The notes under the pieces are model-generated. The model did not search any database and was not told the origin of the DNA. It worked only from the letters and a program-made list of their open reading frames with translations. Made by a program: the position numbers and the translations under genes. Of a DNA stretch of 64,000 bases, positions 14,972 to 26,618 are shown one piece after another; position 1 is the stretch's first letter; each line of letters opens with the position of its first letter. The DNA lies in assembly GCF_041228105.1 (NCBI RefSeq), contig NZ_CP166097.1, forward strand, positions 3,224,001 to 3,288,000, written 5' to 3'. Origin of the DNA: Pectobacterium aroidearum. GTDB lineage: Bacteria > Pseudomonadota > Gammaproteobacteria > Enterobacterales > Enterobacteriaceae.

Positions 14972-16339
14972 TTAGTTACTGATGATCTTACCGTTACCCA
15001 ATGGATTCGTTGCAGGCTGAAACCAGGCCGCCAGTTCCAGAATATCTTTCTCGTTCAACGTGCCTGCGGTATAGCGCAGTAAGAGCCACGCCTGAAGCCA
15101 GCTGTATTTCGCTTCCGCCAGCTCTCGTCGGGCGTTATACCAATCCTGTTCGGCCAGTAGAATATCCAGATTGATACGTTCGCCGCCCGCAACACTTAAT
15201 CGCGTGGCGTTAACCGCTTCCTGCGCCGACGAGGCCGTCATTTGCCAGGCCTTAATTTTCGCCGACCCGTTGTTGTAAAGGTTGTAGTACTTTTTCAATT
15301 CCGCCAGCGTTTGCTTGGTTTGATCGTCCAACTCCGCCTGACTTTGTTGATATTCCGCGGCGGCCTGTCGCATCGATGCCGAGACGGAACCACCGGAATA
15401 AAGCGGGACATTCAGCTGTAAACCAACGCTCTGCGTGTCGTATTTCTGATTGTAGTTGTATTCACTTTCCGAACGGCTATTGCGTGACGATGCCACCAGC
15501 GACAGCGTGGGTAAATGTCCGGCGCGACTGCGTTCAATTTCATAACGGCTGACCGCCAGCCCTTCGCGCTGTGTCGCCAGTTTGGCATTATGCTGCACGG
15601 CAAGATCGCGCCACTGCGCCAGCGTCTGCTTGCCTGATTCCACTGACGGTAATTGCGTGAGCGTCAGAGGATACAGCGCCGTGATATCCAGCACCGTACC
15701 CGTCATATTTTCCAGATCGGTCATCGCGGCATCCAGATTATCCTGCTGCTCAATCCGCTGTGCCTCAATCAGCGTAAAACGTGCTTCCGTTTCCCGCACG
15801 TCCGTTAACGTCCCTTCGCCCGCCAGCAAGAGGCGTTTATTCAGCGCCAGTTGTTCGTGATACGCCCTCTGCTGTGCATCCAGCAATTGCAGTTTTTCCT
15901 GCGCCAGTAGCGCGCTACTCCAGGCTTTATATAACCGCACCATCAGATCCTGACTGCGATCGCGAAACCGCTGGTCGGCCATCAGCGTGCGGGCAACGCC
16001 CTGTTGATAACGCGCCCAGGCCGCGTAATCCAGCAGCGGCTGGCGCAGCGACAGCGTGGATGTGTAACTGTTGTAATCGCGTTTTAGCGTGTTATTGGTG
16101 AAGCTATCCGTTTGGGTGACTTTGGAGTGGCTGCGGTTAGCGCTATAGCCATACTGGAGATTGGGGAGCAGATTGGCGCGTCCGATATTTTCCTCTTCCA
16201 GACCCGCCGCTCGCTCAAATCCGGCCGCACGAAACTGAGCGTCGTTACGCAGCGCCAATTCCCAGGCATCAAGCAGTCCTAATGCGTTAGCGCCCGAAGA
16301 AAGCAGCCCAAACAGCACGATTATCGCGATCCTTTGCAT
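14972..16339 (-). CDS. prtF: Type I secretion outer-membrane channel PrtF (TolC family)
   Basis: 455 residues with a signal peptide (RIAIIVLFGLLSSGANALGL). The two-fold TolC repeat is visible (LRNDAQFRAAGFERAAGLEE; SRAGHLPTLSLVASSRNSRS). It forms the trimeric duct for the protease. Start 2 bp after the prtE stop. It is last of five genes prtW-inh-prtD-prtE-prtF, the order known in Pectobacterium and Dickeya. Confidence 0.93.
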   Translation of the reverse strand: MQRIAIIVLFGLLSSGANALGLLDAWELALRNDAQFRAAGFERAAGLEEENIGRANLLPNLQYGYSANRSHSKVTQTDSFTNNTLKRDYNSYTSTLSLRQPLLDYAAWARYQQGVARTLMADQRFRDRSQDLMVRLYKAWSSALLAQEKLQLLDAQQRAYHEQLALNKRLLLAGEGTLTDVRETEARFTLIEAQRIEQQDNLDAAMTDLENMTGTVLDITALYPLTLTQLPSVESGKQTLAQWRDLAVQHNAKLATQREGLAVSRYEIERSRAGHLPTLSLVASSRNSRSESEYNYNQKYDTQSVGLQLNVPLYSGGSVSASMRQAAAEYQQSQAELDDQTKQTLAELKKYYNLYNNGSAKIKAWQMTASSAQEAVNATRLSVAGGERINLDILLAEQDWYNARRELAEAKYSWLQAWLLLRYTAGTLNEKDILELAAWFQPATNPLGNGKIISN

Positions 16340-16341
16340 GA

Positions 16342-17670
16342 TTACTCTTCCGTTAATGCCAGATGCAGGCGATCCATTAAAGGCTTAAATAGATAATTGA
16401 CGAATGACCGCTCTCCGGTACGCACAAACCCTTGTACCGGCATGCCAGGTTTGATTTCCAGCCCCTCTAGCGCACGTTTTCCTTCGTCATCCACCATCAC
16501 GCGCAGGCTGTAATAAGGGGAGCCGTCTCGCTCATCCAACAGGCGGTCGGCAGACAACAGCTCGACCGTTCCCGCTACGCGCGGCGTTGTGCTTTGGTTA
16601 AACGCGACGAACTGCAACTCGACGGGTAGCCCCGGCCAGATTTTATCGACCAACTCCACGGGGAGGCGCGCATCCACCAATAGCGGCTGATCGTCCGGTA
16701 CGATCTCCAGCAGCGTCTGTCCCGGTGCAATCACACCGCCTTCCGTAAACACTTTCAATCCGACTACCGTGCCGGACACGGGTGCCCGCATCTGGATATT
16801 CGCCAGATTAAAATCGGCTTTTTCCTTCTTGCTGCCCACATCACTCAGCAGCGCCCGCACCTCCGCCAGCTCGCTGTTCACTTCCTTATCGTATTCCTGC
16901 TGGCGCTGTGCAATCAACAGCGTTTGTTGCTCAATATCACGGCGGGTACGATTAATATCCCCCGCCAGCTGGGCGATATCGCCGTTAAGCTGCGCCAGCA
17001 AACGTTCGTTCTCCAGCATTTTGTTACGTGGTACATAGTTTTCCGCCGCCAGTGAACGCAGCCCTTGTAGCTGTTGCTCCAGCGTCTCCCGCTGCTTCTG
17101 CTTGCTGGACATCACCTGACGTTGGGCATTGAGTGAGGCTTCCATGCCCGCAATGCTGGAGCGCATCCCTTCAGCTTCAAGCCTGAGCGACTGCTGACGA
17201 CTGCGCAGTAAATCACGCTGCAATGCCGTAATCACACTCATCTCAGGTTTCTCCGCTAGCGGCTGCAAACGGGGTGTCATTACCATGTCGCTCAGACGCT
17301 GCTGCTCGGCAAGCAGTCGCCCTTCCCGTGCCACCAGCTGTAAATACTGACCATCCAGCCCTTCACTCGCCGAACGCGCATCAACTTCATTCAGCGTTAG
17401 CAGAATCTGGCCAGCCTCGACCCTGTCGCCATCTTTCACCTGAATTTTATCGACAATACCGCCCTGATTGTGTTGCACCACCTTGCGGTTACCGGAAATC
17501 ACGACGCTGCCATTCACCATGACGCCCTTATCCAAGGGTGCAAACAGTGCCCACAGGAGAAAACCACCAAACCCGGCAAGCACCAGCAACCATCCCAGAC
17601 GCACCGCGCGTTTTTCATCACGCTGCGCCGTCTGGTTCATACTCTCTTCGCTTATTTCTGATGCGGACAT
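16342..17670 (-). CDS. prtE: Type I secretion membrane fusion protein PrtE (HlyD family)
   Basis: 442 residues: one N-terminal membrane helix (LGWLLVLAGFGGFLLWALFA), a split lipoyl/barrel (GGIVDKIQVKDGDRVEAGQI; MRAPVSGTVVGLKVFTEGGV) and between them a long coiled-coil hairpin. The C-terminal EGLEIKPGMPVQGFVRTGER is the typical HlyD ending. It links PrtD to PrtF across the periplasm. Confidence 0.93.
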   Translation of the reverse strand: MSASEISEESMNQTAQRDEKRAVRLGWLLVLAGFGGFLLWALFAPLDKGVMVNGSVVISGNRKVVQHNQGGIVDKIQVKDGDRVEAGQILLTLNEVDARSASEGLDGQYLQLVAREGRLLAEQQRLSDMVMTPRLQPLAEKPEMSVITALQRDLLRSRQQSLRLEAEGMRSSIAGMEASLNAQRQVMSSKQKQRETLEQQLQGLRSLAAENYVPRNKMLENERLLAQLNGDIAQLAGDINRTRRDIEQQTLLIAQRQQEYDKEVNSELAEVRALLSDVGSKKEKADFNLANIQMRAPVSGTVVGLKVFTEGGVIAPGQTLLEIVPDDQPLLVDARLPVELVDKIWPGLPVELQFVAFNQSTTPRVAGTVELLSADRLLDERDGSPYYSLRVMVDDEGKRALEGLEIKPGMPVQGFVRTGERSFVNYLFKPLMDRLHLALTEE

Positions 17671-17697
17671 GTCTTTCCCTGTTTTCGTTATTCCATG

Positions 17698-19425
17698 TTA
17701 CCGCTGGACAGCGGCAGAGGGTGTCATTTGTGCCTGATTGGCAGCACGGCGCGGCTGTAGTTCGCTCAGAATCTCACGCGCAGGCCCAAAGCGTTGTTGC
17801 CTACCCTGATTAAGCACCAGAATCTTATGCGCCAGCGTAGTTAATGCAGGACGATGCGTAATCAGTACCACCGTCGCCCCCCGCTTCTGAAGATGCGAAA
17901 TCGCCTGCGCCAGGGCCATTTCACCTTCGTTATCAAGGCTGGAATTCGGCTCATCGAGTACCAGCAGGCAGGGTTCGCCATACACTGCCCGCGCCAGCGC
18001 GATACGCTGCCGCTGACCGCCAGACAGCCCGTTGCCGTCAGCACCGAGAGGAGTGTCATATCCCTGCGGCTGGCTAAGAATCATTTCGTGGACACCCGCC
18101 AGCTTCGCCGCCGCCACAATTTTTTCCGCATCATGTTCGCCAAAGCGGGAAATGTTCTCCGCCAGCGTGCCCTTAAAGAGTTGCACATCCTGCGGCAGGT
18201 AGCCCATTGCCGGACCAAACGCCGTTTTATCTACCTGGCTGAGATCGGCGCCATCCAGTCGAACTTTGCCTCGCGTTGGTGTTTGCGTTGCCACCAACAG
18301 GCGTGCCAGTGTGGATTTCCCTGAACCCGATGCGCCCAGAATCGCCAGCGTTTCCCCTGCCTGAAGCGAGAAATGGATATCCTGCAACCTGGCCGCGCCT
18401 TGTGGCGTCTGCAACAGCACATTCTCGACGCTGAGCTGGCCAACCGGCGCAGGTAACGCCATGGGCTCCGCTTTGGGCGGGTAAGCTGCCATAATACGAC
18501 TCAGCCGATGCCAGGCCTGACGAGCGCTGCTCAAGGGTTTCCAAATACCAATAAGCTGATCGATAGGACTCAGCACGCGCCCGACAAGGATTGACCCCGC
18601 AATCATCATGCCCGGCGTAATTTCACCCTTAATCGCGAGCAGAGCACCCACACCGAGCATTAGCGATTGCAGAAAAACGCGTGCGTGTTTTGATGCCGCG
18701 CCGACAACCGCAGCTCGTTCACTTGCCAGATTTTGCAAGGTAATAAAGCGGTAGTGTTGCCCCAGCCAGCGACGGCGTAAATTAGGCAGCATCCCCATCG
18801 ATTCAATGACTTCCGCATTACGCAGTTGCGTATCCGCAAGATGTGTCGCCTGTAGCGCTTCATGGTTTGCCTCTTCCAAAGGCGACGTAGTGAGATATTG
18901 ATTCAGCCACGCCAGCAGCACCAGTACCACGGTTCCCCCCAGAGCAAGCAGACCGAGAACCGGGTGGATCAGAAACAGCACCAATAAAAAGAAGGGAAAC
19001 CAGGGAATATCGAAGAAGGCAAAGAGTGAGTTGCCCGTAATAAATTGCCGCAATAGCGTGAGATCGTTCAGCGCCTGACCGGCTTTGGCCTCTCCGGCCT
19101 CCAGATTGCGCTCAAATGCGGCGTTGAAAACCTGTTGATTCAGCTGTAGATCGATCCGGGTCCCGAGCCTGACGACCACCAGACTGCGCACCCATTCGAG
19201 CGCAGCCATGAACACCCCCAGACCGGCAATCAGCAGGGTAAGCATCAGCAGCGTGGTACCATTCCCCGAAGCCAGTACGCGATCGTAAACCTGAAGCATA
19301 TAGATAGAAGGCGACAGCATCAGTAGATTAACGATGGCGCTGAAAATCCCAATGCTCCAAAAGCTGCGCCGGAAAGGACGCAGTATACTCAACAACGAAC
19401 GTTCCTTATTTGATAGTTGACTCAC
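17698..19425 (-). CDS. prtD: Type I secretion ABC transporter PrtD
   Basis: 575 residues, GTG at 19425 with GAGAGG upstream. Six membrane segments occupy ~20-300; the ATPase domain (~330-560) has Walker [10 protein letters not shown], signature [17 protein letters not shown] and Walker [13 protein letters not shown]. No C39 peptidase domain, as expected for RTX protease exporters that read a C-terminal signal. It recognises PrtW. Confidence 0.94.
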   Translation of the reverse strand: MSQLSNKERSLLSILRPFRRSFWSIGIFSAIVNLLMLSPSIYMLQVYDRVLASGNGTTLLMLTLLIAGLGVFMAALEWVRSLVVVRLGTRIDLQLNQQVFNAAFERNLEAGEAKAGQALNDLTLLRQFITGNSLFAFFDIPWFPFFLLVLFLIHPVLGLLALGGTVVLVLLAWLNQYLTTSPLEEANHEALQATHLADTQLRNAEVIESMGMLPNLRRRWLGQHYRFITLQNLASERAAVVGAASKHARVFLQSLMLGVGALLAIKGEITPGMMIAGSILVGRVLSPIDQLIGIWKPLSSARQAWHRLSRIMAAYPPKAEPMALPAPVGQLSVENVLLQTPQGAARLQDIHFSLQAGETLAILGASGSGKSTLARLLVATQTPTRGKVRLDGADLSQVDKTAFGPAMGYLPQDVQLFKGTLAENISRFGEHDAEKIVAAAKLAGVHEMILSQPQGYDTPLGADGNGLSGGQRQRIALARAVYGEPCLLVLDEPNSSLDNEGEMALAQAISHLQKRGATVVLITHRPALTTLAHKILVLNQGRQQRFGPAREILSELQPRRAANQAQMTPSAAVQR

Positions 19426-19442
19426 TGCGCTTGCCTCTCCTG

Positions 19443-19805
19443 TCAGGGCTGTTTATGCAACGTCCGTGTACTGCCATCAGGCAATGTCAGCGTATAGCCC
19501 TCTTTTTCCTTGCTAAAAAACGCGACGGATTGCCCCTGCTCTTTCGTCAGCGTGATACCGTCCGGCGTCGGTCGCCATCCGGCTGGCACATCCGGCAGCA
19601 GCGCTTTTAAACACTGAACATCTCCCTCAAGGCGCCAGGTATTCTCCACTAACGACGCGTTGTGCAGCACAACCTCGCACTGCTGTTCCCCGCCACGTAA
19701 TTGCCATACGCCGCTTAGCTCACCTGCTGAAGGCAATTTCAGACTACTTGCCATACATCCTCCGCTTATTGCACTTAACAACGCCGCGATGATTAACTTT
19801 TTCAT
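19443..19805 (-). CDS. inh: Periplasmic inhibitor of the secreted metalloprotease
   Basis: 120 residues with a signal peptide cut near CMA-SS, leaving a ~100-residue beta-barrel. Mature N-terminus [17 protein letters not shown] is typical of Inh, which inserts its first residues in the protease active site. Two cysteines (EQQCEV and DVQCLK) can form the usual disulfide. It protects the cell from premature PrtW. It lies between prtW and prtD. Confidence 0.92.
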   Translation of the reverse strand: MKKLIIAALLSAISGGCMASSLKLPSAGELSGVWQLRGGEQQCEVVLHNASLVENTWRLEGDVQCLKALLPDVPAGWRPTPDGITLTKEQGQSVAFFSKEKEGYTLTLPDGSTRTLHKQP

Positions 19806-19829
19806 AGTGGCCCCTAGTCGATAACAGAA

Positions 19830-19852
19830 AAGGACGGGGGAACCCCGTCCTT
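19830..19852 (-). terminator. Partial terminator between prtW and inh-prtDEF
   Basis: A perfect 10-bp stem (AAGGACGGGG with CCCCGTCCTT) around a 3-base loop, followed on the minus strand by TTCTGTTA after the paired AA/TT. It sits just after the protease stop, so most transcripts should end here, giving much more protease than secretion machinery. Confidence 0.82.
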
Positions 19853-19858
19853 GCTACA

Positions 19859-21811
<1,953 letters not shown>

Positions 21812-23911
21812 TTATGGCATATCCCGCTGTTCGATCGGGAAGACGGGCAGCGCCGCCAGCAGTTGTGCACCATAGCCTTTGGTCAACAAACGACGATCGT
21901 AAATGACGATTTCACCAAAGCAGTCATGGCTGCGAATAAGGCGTCCAACCTGCTGGATGAGGTTAAACGACGCGCTGGGCAAACTTTGTACGATAAACGG
22001 ATGCCGTTTGAGGCTTTTTAGCCACTCGCCTTCCGTCAGAATCACCGGGCTGTCGATGGGGGGAAACGCGATTTTGTGGATATGCACTTGAGAAAGTAGA
22101 TCCCCTTTCAGATCCAACCCTTCTGCAAAAGACTGTAAGCCAATCAGCACGCTAGTCTGACCTTCCTGTACCCGCTGACGATGCAGTTCGACCAGCCTGT
22201 AGCGCGGCTTGTCTCCCTGAACCAGCAGCATCAAACGCAAATCGGTAACCTGCGTGAGAAAGAGTTGCATGGCACGCTGGCTGGCAAACAGCATCAGTAT
22301 GCCTTTATGCTTATCCTGCTTTAATTCTGCCCGGAAAAACTGCGCCATTTCAGCAATATGCTGCGCTTCAGATTCCATCAGCGGTTCATAACGCATTTTG
22401 GGAATCACCAGACGTCCCTGCTCACGGTGGTTGAACGGTGAATCCAGCGCGATGAACGTATCGCCTTCCTGCTCACCCAGACCGGAAAGTTCCTGTATGC
22501 GCGCAAAACTGTTCAGCGAGCGCAGCGTTGCCGAGGTCACCACGACGTGCGACACCTTACTCCACAGCAGCCTTTCAAGCTGATCGCAAACGCGGATCCC
22601 TGCACAGTGCAGGTGAAGATGCGGCTGGTTATCACGCATCTCCCGCGTAATCCATTTAGAAACTGGCGCATTCGAGGATTTCTCCATTGCCGCCAGCCGC
22701 CACAGTTTACTCATAGACTCAAGGTAGCCCTGCTGGCGGCTCATTTTCAGCAGAGCATGATAGACGCGCACCACGTCATGCTTCCCGGTTTTCTCACTCA
22801 GGTCGTTGAGCATATACTCGGCCAGAGCCCGCAGCGTGTCGGTTAATTTGAACAACCGTACGCAGAGTTCACGCATTTCATCCGGCATTTTGCCCATCGC
22901 AAAGCGGTACTCGGTTTCCTGACCGTCAGGCGGAAGAAACAGCCCGCACATTTGCGAGAAAGACAGCACGCATTCGCGGATCTCCTCACAGTGGCTGGTC
23001 AACCGTTCGCTGTTAGCCAGTCGCGGCGGTGATTTAGGGGCAAACTGCGCCATACATTGCCCGATGAGCTGCACCAGCTGTTCTAGCTGCGCCATCATAT
23101 AAGCCGGATGAATATTGCCAGACATCTCCAGCGTATCGCGGGCAACGTCAGGAATATGGTGACCTTCATCGAGTACCAACAGGAGATTCTTAGGGGGAGG
23201 CAGTACCGACTCGCTTTCCATCGCCGCCATCACCAAAGCATGGTTGGTGACAACCACATCGGCCTGTTCGATCTCACGCCGTGCGATAAAGAACGGGCAC
23301 TCACGATAATAATGACAGTTGTGCGCAAGACAGTTCGCTTTATCGGTACTCAGCTTCTGCCACAGGCTATCGTCAATTGAATCCTGATAATGGTCGCGCA
23401 GTCCGTCCCAGACGTGGCCTTGCAGCGCTTTATCAAGCCGTACACAGGTGCGCTTTTCCTCCTTGCTGGCGGACATCAGTTCATCATCCAGAAAGAGCGG
23501 CAAATCCCCTTGCGCATCGGGATCGGTGGCCAGCATCGCCAAATTGCGCGGGCAAATATAACGACGACGGCCAAATGCGGCGGTAAATTTCAGTTCAGGA
23601 ATAAACTTCTGCAACAGCGGTAAATCTTTGCTGTAAATCTGATCCTGCAACGCCACATTCGCGGTGCTGACCACCAGCGTTTTATCCTCCGCACGCCCCA
23701 CCGCAATACCCGGAATAAGGTAAGAAAGCGTTTTCCCGACGCCGGTTGGCGCTTCAATAGCCAGATGGCGCGGGTAATCGCCCGCCAGCGTTTTCGCCAC
23801 TTCGGCAATCATCTGTCGCTGGGGAACGCGGGAAATAAAATCCGGGATTTGTTCTTGCAGGGCCTTATACCATTGACCAATCTGCAATTTTATTGCGGGG
23901 GACAGCGTCAT
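21812..23911 (-). CDS. dinG: ATP-dependent DNA helicase DinG
   Basis: 699 residues from ATG 23911; an upstream GTG/TTG start would add 11 residues not seen in the family. Walker A is APTGVGKT (54-61), the helicase box DEGHH follows the iron-sulfur region, where four cysteines occur (TCVRL, NC, NC, REC). The late motif QQVGRLIRS is XPD-like. It unwinds DNA and R-loops during repair. No convincing LexA box was seen upstream. Confidence 0.95.
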   Translation of the reverse strand: MTLSPAIKLQIGQWYKALQEQIPDFISRVPQRQMIAEVAKTLAGDYPRHLAIEAPTGVGKTLSYLIPGIAVGRAEDKTLVVSTANVALQDQIYSKDLPLLQKFIPELKFTAAFGRRRYICPRNLAMLATDPDAQGDLPLFLDDELMSASKEEKRTCVRLDKALQGHVWDGLRDHYQDSIDDSLWQKLSTDKANCLAHNCHYYRECPFFIARREIEQADVVVTNHALVMAAMESESVLPPPKNLLLVLDEGHHIPDVARDTLEMSGNIHPAYMMAQLEQLVQLIGQCMAQFAPKSPPRLANSERLTSHCEEIRECVLSFSQMCGLFLPPDGQETEYRFAMGKMPDEMRELCVRLFKLTDTLRALAEYMLNDLSEKTGKHDVVRVYHALLKMSRQQGYLESMSKLWRLAAMEKSSNAPVSKWITREMRDNQPHLHLHCAGIRVCDQLERLLWSKVSHVVVTSATLRSLNSFARIQELSGLGEQEGDTFIALDSPFNHREQGRLVIPKMRYEPLMESEAQHIAEMAQFFRAELKQDKHKGILMLFASQRAMQLFLTQVTDLRLMLLVQGDKPRYRLVELHRQRVQEGQTSVLIGLQSFAEGLDLKGDLLSQVHIHKIAFPPIDSPVILTEGEWLKSLKRHPFIVQSLPSASFNLIQQVGRLIRSHDCFGEIVIYDRRLLTKGYGAQLLAALPVFPIEQRDMP

Positions 23912-24040
23912 GCATACTCTGTATCTGTGTAATCTGAGCGCCATTGTCCCACAGACGCCCGGCGACGTCAGCCGATATCACTCTCGAGACCATTCCGACC
24001 TCGACAATCTTCCATCCAGCGATTAGGGTAAGCTATTCTT

Positions 24041-24136
24041 TTTATCAAACATGTATTTTTATCAAACACGGTCTTTATCGCGAGCGGTAAACGCTATCTT
24101 CGGTAAACAATAGCTTCGGTAAATTATGTCTTCGGT
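24041..24136. repeat. Array of 16-17 bp direct repeats running into an AraC-gene start
   Basis: TTTATC recurs at 24041, 24058 and 24074. It is followed by three 16-bp units beginning CGGTAAA (24085, 24101, 24117) and CGGT of a fourth at 24133. Units are CGGTAAACGCTATCTT, CGGTAAACAATAGCTT, CGGTAAATTATGTCTT. The third holds the ATG of the downstream gene. Confidence 0.75.
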
Positions 24137-24971
24137 CCACGCTATTAACCAATCGTACTGGTTTTCACCACGATTACCCCATGTGGAAAGCCGCAGCACG
24201 TACAACAGCAGCCATGCCTATAAAACACATAGCCATGCGCAATTTTCGATTGGGGCGATAGAACACGGCGAAACACGTTGCCATTACCGTAACGACATTC
24301 ACCACTTACAGGTTGGCGATCTGATCTTTATTGATCCCCAACAGCCGCACAGCTGTAACCCGCTGCCCGGCAAAACGCGCAGTTATCACATGCTGTATCT
24401 GGATGTCGGGTGGTGCCTCGACCAGATCGCGACTCACTGTGGCTATCAGGCTGAGACCTTGCATTGCAGCTGCGTCGTCTTGCGCGATCCTGCGCTGTTT
24501 GCACATTATCAGCACATCATTACCCTGCTATATCGGGGAGAAATCGCGTCAGCAGATAACCAGCTCAAAGCGATGCTGAACCCCATCTGGCAACAATATT
24601 GCCTGCCCGCACCATCCTGTTTGTCCGCACTACCGCACCTGGCACCGCAAACCACGACGCTCCACGTACGTGAACGTCTGCTGAATAATTTGCAAGAAGC
24701 GCCCTCGCTGGAAACGCTGGCGGAGGAGCTGAACCTGAGACGTGAAACCATCGTGCGGCAGTTTCGTCACGATACGGGTATCACACCGATGGCATTTCTG
24801 AATAATGCCCGCATTGAGTATGCCAAATCGCTGCTGAAACAAGGCACACCGCTGGTGGATACCAGCTATCAAAGCGGCTTTTGCGATCAAAGTCATTTCC
24901 ACAAAACGTTTGTGCAATACACCGCCGCGACACCGGGTCAGTACGCACGATCAATATTTGACAATAAATAG
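24126..24971 (+). CDS. AraC-family transcriptional regulator
   Basis: 281 residues. N-terminal cupin sensor (HSHAQFSIGAIEHGETRCHY, GDLIFIDPQQPHSCNPLPG) and C-terminal double helix-turn-helix (~185-275; SLETLAEELNLRRETIVRQF, then DTSYQSGFCDQSHFHKTF). It lies 52 bp before a LysE exporter on the same strand and probably controls it. The ATG at 24126 has no good ribosome site and lies inside the repeat array; another start inside is possible. Confidence 0.88.
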   Translation: MSSVHAINQSYWFSPRLPHVESRSTYNSSHAYKTHSHAQFSIGAIEHGETRCHYRNDIHHLQVGDLIFIDPQQPHSCNPLPGKTRSYHMLYLDVGWCLDQIATHCGYQAETLHCSCVVLRDPALFAHYQHIITLLYRGEIASADNQLKAMLNPIWQQYCLPAPSCLSALPHLAPQTTTLHVRERLLNNLQEAPSLETLAEELNLRRETIVRQFRHDTGITPMAFLNNARIEYAKSLLKQGTPLVDTSYQSGFCDQSHFHKTFVQYTAATPGQYARSIFDNK

Positions 24972-25023
24972 CGGAACACCTTGTCTAGACTGGCCTCGAT
25001 TACTTATTGAGGCCAGAAATAGC

Positions 25024-25701
25024 ATGTTTATCAATGCCACGTTTATCAACACGCCGTTCATCAATACCCTTTTTTCTGCTGATTCTCTCTTTCCTGCTCA
25101 CTTTCCTGCTCTAGCGCTGGCGCATTTTGTGGCGCTACTGAGCCCCGGCCCGGATTTCTTCCTGCTGACAGCCTACGCCATTCGCTACCGACTGCGCGGC
25201 AGCGCGGGAATTTGTCTGGGTATCGCGTTAGGTAACGGCATGTATATTCTGCTGGCGGCGATCGGCTGGGCGGGCATTCAGCATTCGCCCACGCTGTTTA
25301 GCCTCATAGAATTAGCCGGGGCAGCTTATCTGATCTGGGTGGGCTATCAGTTAGTGAAAAGCCGTTCTGTGCTATCGCTACAGGCGGAACAACAGTCCGA
25401 CCGCTGTCCAACACTGCGTAAACAAGTCCTGCTAGGACTCGGTTCGGCGCTACTGAATCCCAAAAACATGCTGTTCTACATCAGCCTGATGACCAGTATT
25501 CTTGGGCAAAACGTGACACCTACGCAGCAATTCGTCAGCGGTAGTTGGATGTTTTCTGTCGTGTTGATGTGGGATCTGCTGATCGCTGCATTGATCGCTC
25601 GCCCGCTGATTCAGCAGCATTTAACACGCTGGCTTAACCCGATTGAACGCGGTGCTGGCGTCATTCTGCTCTTTTTTGGTGTGCTGCTTTTATTTCGCTA
25701 A
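25024..25701 (+). CDS. LysE/RhtB-family amino-acid exporter
   Basis: 225 residues from ATG 25024. The family motif LSPGPDFFLLTAYAIR follows the first membrane helix, and GSALLNPKNMLFYISL with the conserved NPK is present; about six membrane segments. The N-terminus carries an unusual repeat, three FIN units from 15-bp DNA repeats (25027-25064), before the usual family start at ALALAHFVALLSPGPD. Substrate unknown; likely an amino acid or related compound. Confidence 0.88.
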   Translation: MFINATFINTPFINTLFSADSLFPAHFPALALAHFVALLSPGPDFFLLTAYAIRYRLRGSAGICLGIALGNGMYILLAAIGWAGIQHSPTLFSLIELAGAAYLIWVGYQLVKSRSVLSLQAEQQSDRCPTLRKQVLLGLGSALLNPKNMLFYISLMTSILGQNVTPTQQFVSGSWMFSVVLMWDLLIAALIARPLIQQHLTRWLNPIERGAGVILLFFGVLLLFR

Positions 25702-25792
25702 TGCGGTGTATTTAAAAAGCGCGGAGCGTTTCGGTCTTGTTTCATGGGCTGAAGGCATTATAATTCGAGGCAATTAACAAAAGGATAACCTG

Positions 25793-25900
25793 ATGACTCT
25801 TCAAAAAATCGGTATTATCGGTCTCTTTGCCTTTCTCGCCTTAGGTGGCATGTCCGGCATGATGCTGGTGGGCTACATTATTATCGAGCATGCGGGCTGA
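25793..25900 (+). CDS. yohO: YohO-family small membrane protein
   Basis: 35 residues (MTLQKIGIIGLFAFLALGGM, then SGMMLVGYIIIEHAG), with AAGGA 11 bases upstream. It follows the E. coli YohO pattern: same length, same KIGxIxLFxFxALGG core and the same AG ending. One membrane helix. In E. coli yohO lies a few genes from bglX and pbpG, and here the three also sit close together. Function unknown. Confidence 0.82.
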   Translation: MTLQKIGIIGLFAFLALGGMSGMMLVGYIIIEHAG

Positions 25901-25974
25901 GGCTTTCGACCCACAGCGTCCGCCGACTGCACGAACGGTGCCGCACGGAAACGCGGCAATTAGCATCGCTTTAA

Positions 25975-26514
25975 TTAATTTGGTTGTTCAGACCGAAATG
26001 CTTGCCAGTAAGCAGGAATACGCGCGAAGGTCAGTTGGAACCAGGCAGTAAACTGTTCGGGCGTCTCCGCCATCCGCTGGGCTATGTTGTCTATCGACTG
26101 GTATTCATAGCTCGACACTTCATCGGGGTTGATCTGCGGAAGGTCATCCGTCACACCAAAATACACATGCCCCAGTTCATGCTCAATCAGCCCATTATCC
26201 AACGGCAGACGGTAGGTCAGCGTAAACATTGGCGTCAGTTCACAGCGTAATCCCATTTCTTCATACAAACGGCGATGTGCCGCCTGCAGCGTCTCTTCAC
26301 CAGGCGCAGGATGACTGCAGCAGGTATTGCTCCATAAACCGCCGCTGTGATATTTCTCCTCTGCCCGCTGCTGCAATAACAACTGCTGGCGAGAGTTGAA
26401 AATATAGACGGTAATCGCACGATGTAATGCTCCTTTTACATGCGCTTCCTGCTTTTCCATTACGCCCGTTGGCTTGTCATTTTCATCAACCAGCACCACT
26501 TCAGTCAACGGCAT
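25975..26514 (-). CDS. idi: Isopentenyl-diphosphate delta-isomerase, type I
   Basis: 179 residues from ATG 26514 (GGAG 7 bases upstream); a TTG at 26547 is less likely. The catalytic Cys lies in NTCCSHPAPGEE and the catalytic Glu in IEHELGHVYF. The Nudix-like helix LQAAHRRLYEEMGL is present. It interconverts IPP and DMAPP. It stands alone, with no isoprenoid or carotenoid cluster near. Confidence 0.92.
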   Translation of the reverse strand: MPLTEVVLVDENDKPTGVMEKQEAHVKGALHRAITVYIFNSRQQLLLQQRAEEKYHSGGLWSNTCCSHPAPGEETLQAAHRRLYEEMGLRCELTPMFTLTYRLPLDNGLIEHELGHVYFGVTDDLPQINPDEVSSYEYQSIDNIAQRMAETPEQFTAWFQLTFARIPAYWQAFRSEQPN

Positions 26515-26584
26515 ACCCTTCTCCTGCAATACCTTACTCTCCGGCAATCACACTGTATTGTAGTAATCACAATTCGTATTCATT

Positions 26585-26607
26585 CGCCGCCGGTGTTCCC
26601 GGCGGCG
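26585..26607. terminator. Strong hairpin after bglX
   Basis: CGCCGCCGG and CCGGCGGCG form a 9-bp stem with a 5-base loop, 12 bp after the bglX stop. No T-run follows on the minus strand, so it may protect the 3' end more than terminate. Confidence 0.5.
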
Positions 26608-26618
26608 AGAGAACATCA

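Noticed and set aside
23912..24000. LexA box upstream of dinG
   Set aside because: CTGT is present near 23920 but the second half-site ACAG at the right distance is missing.
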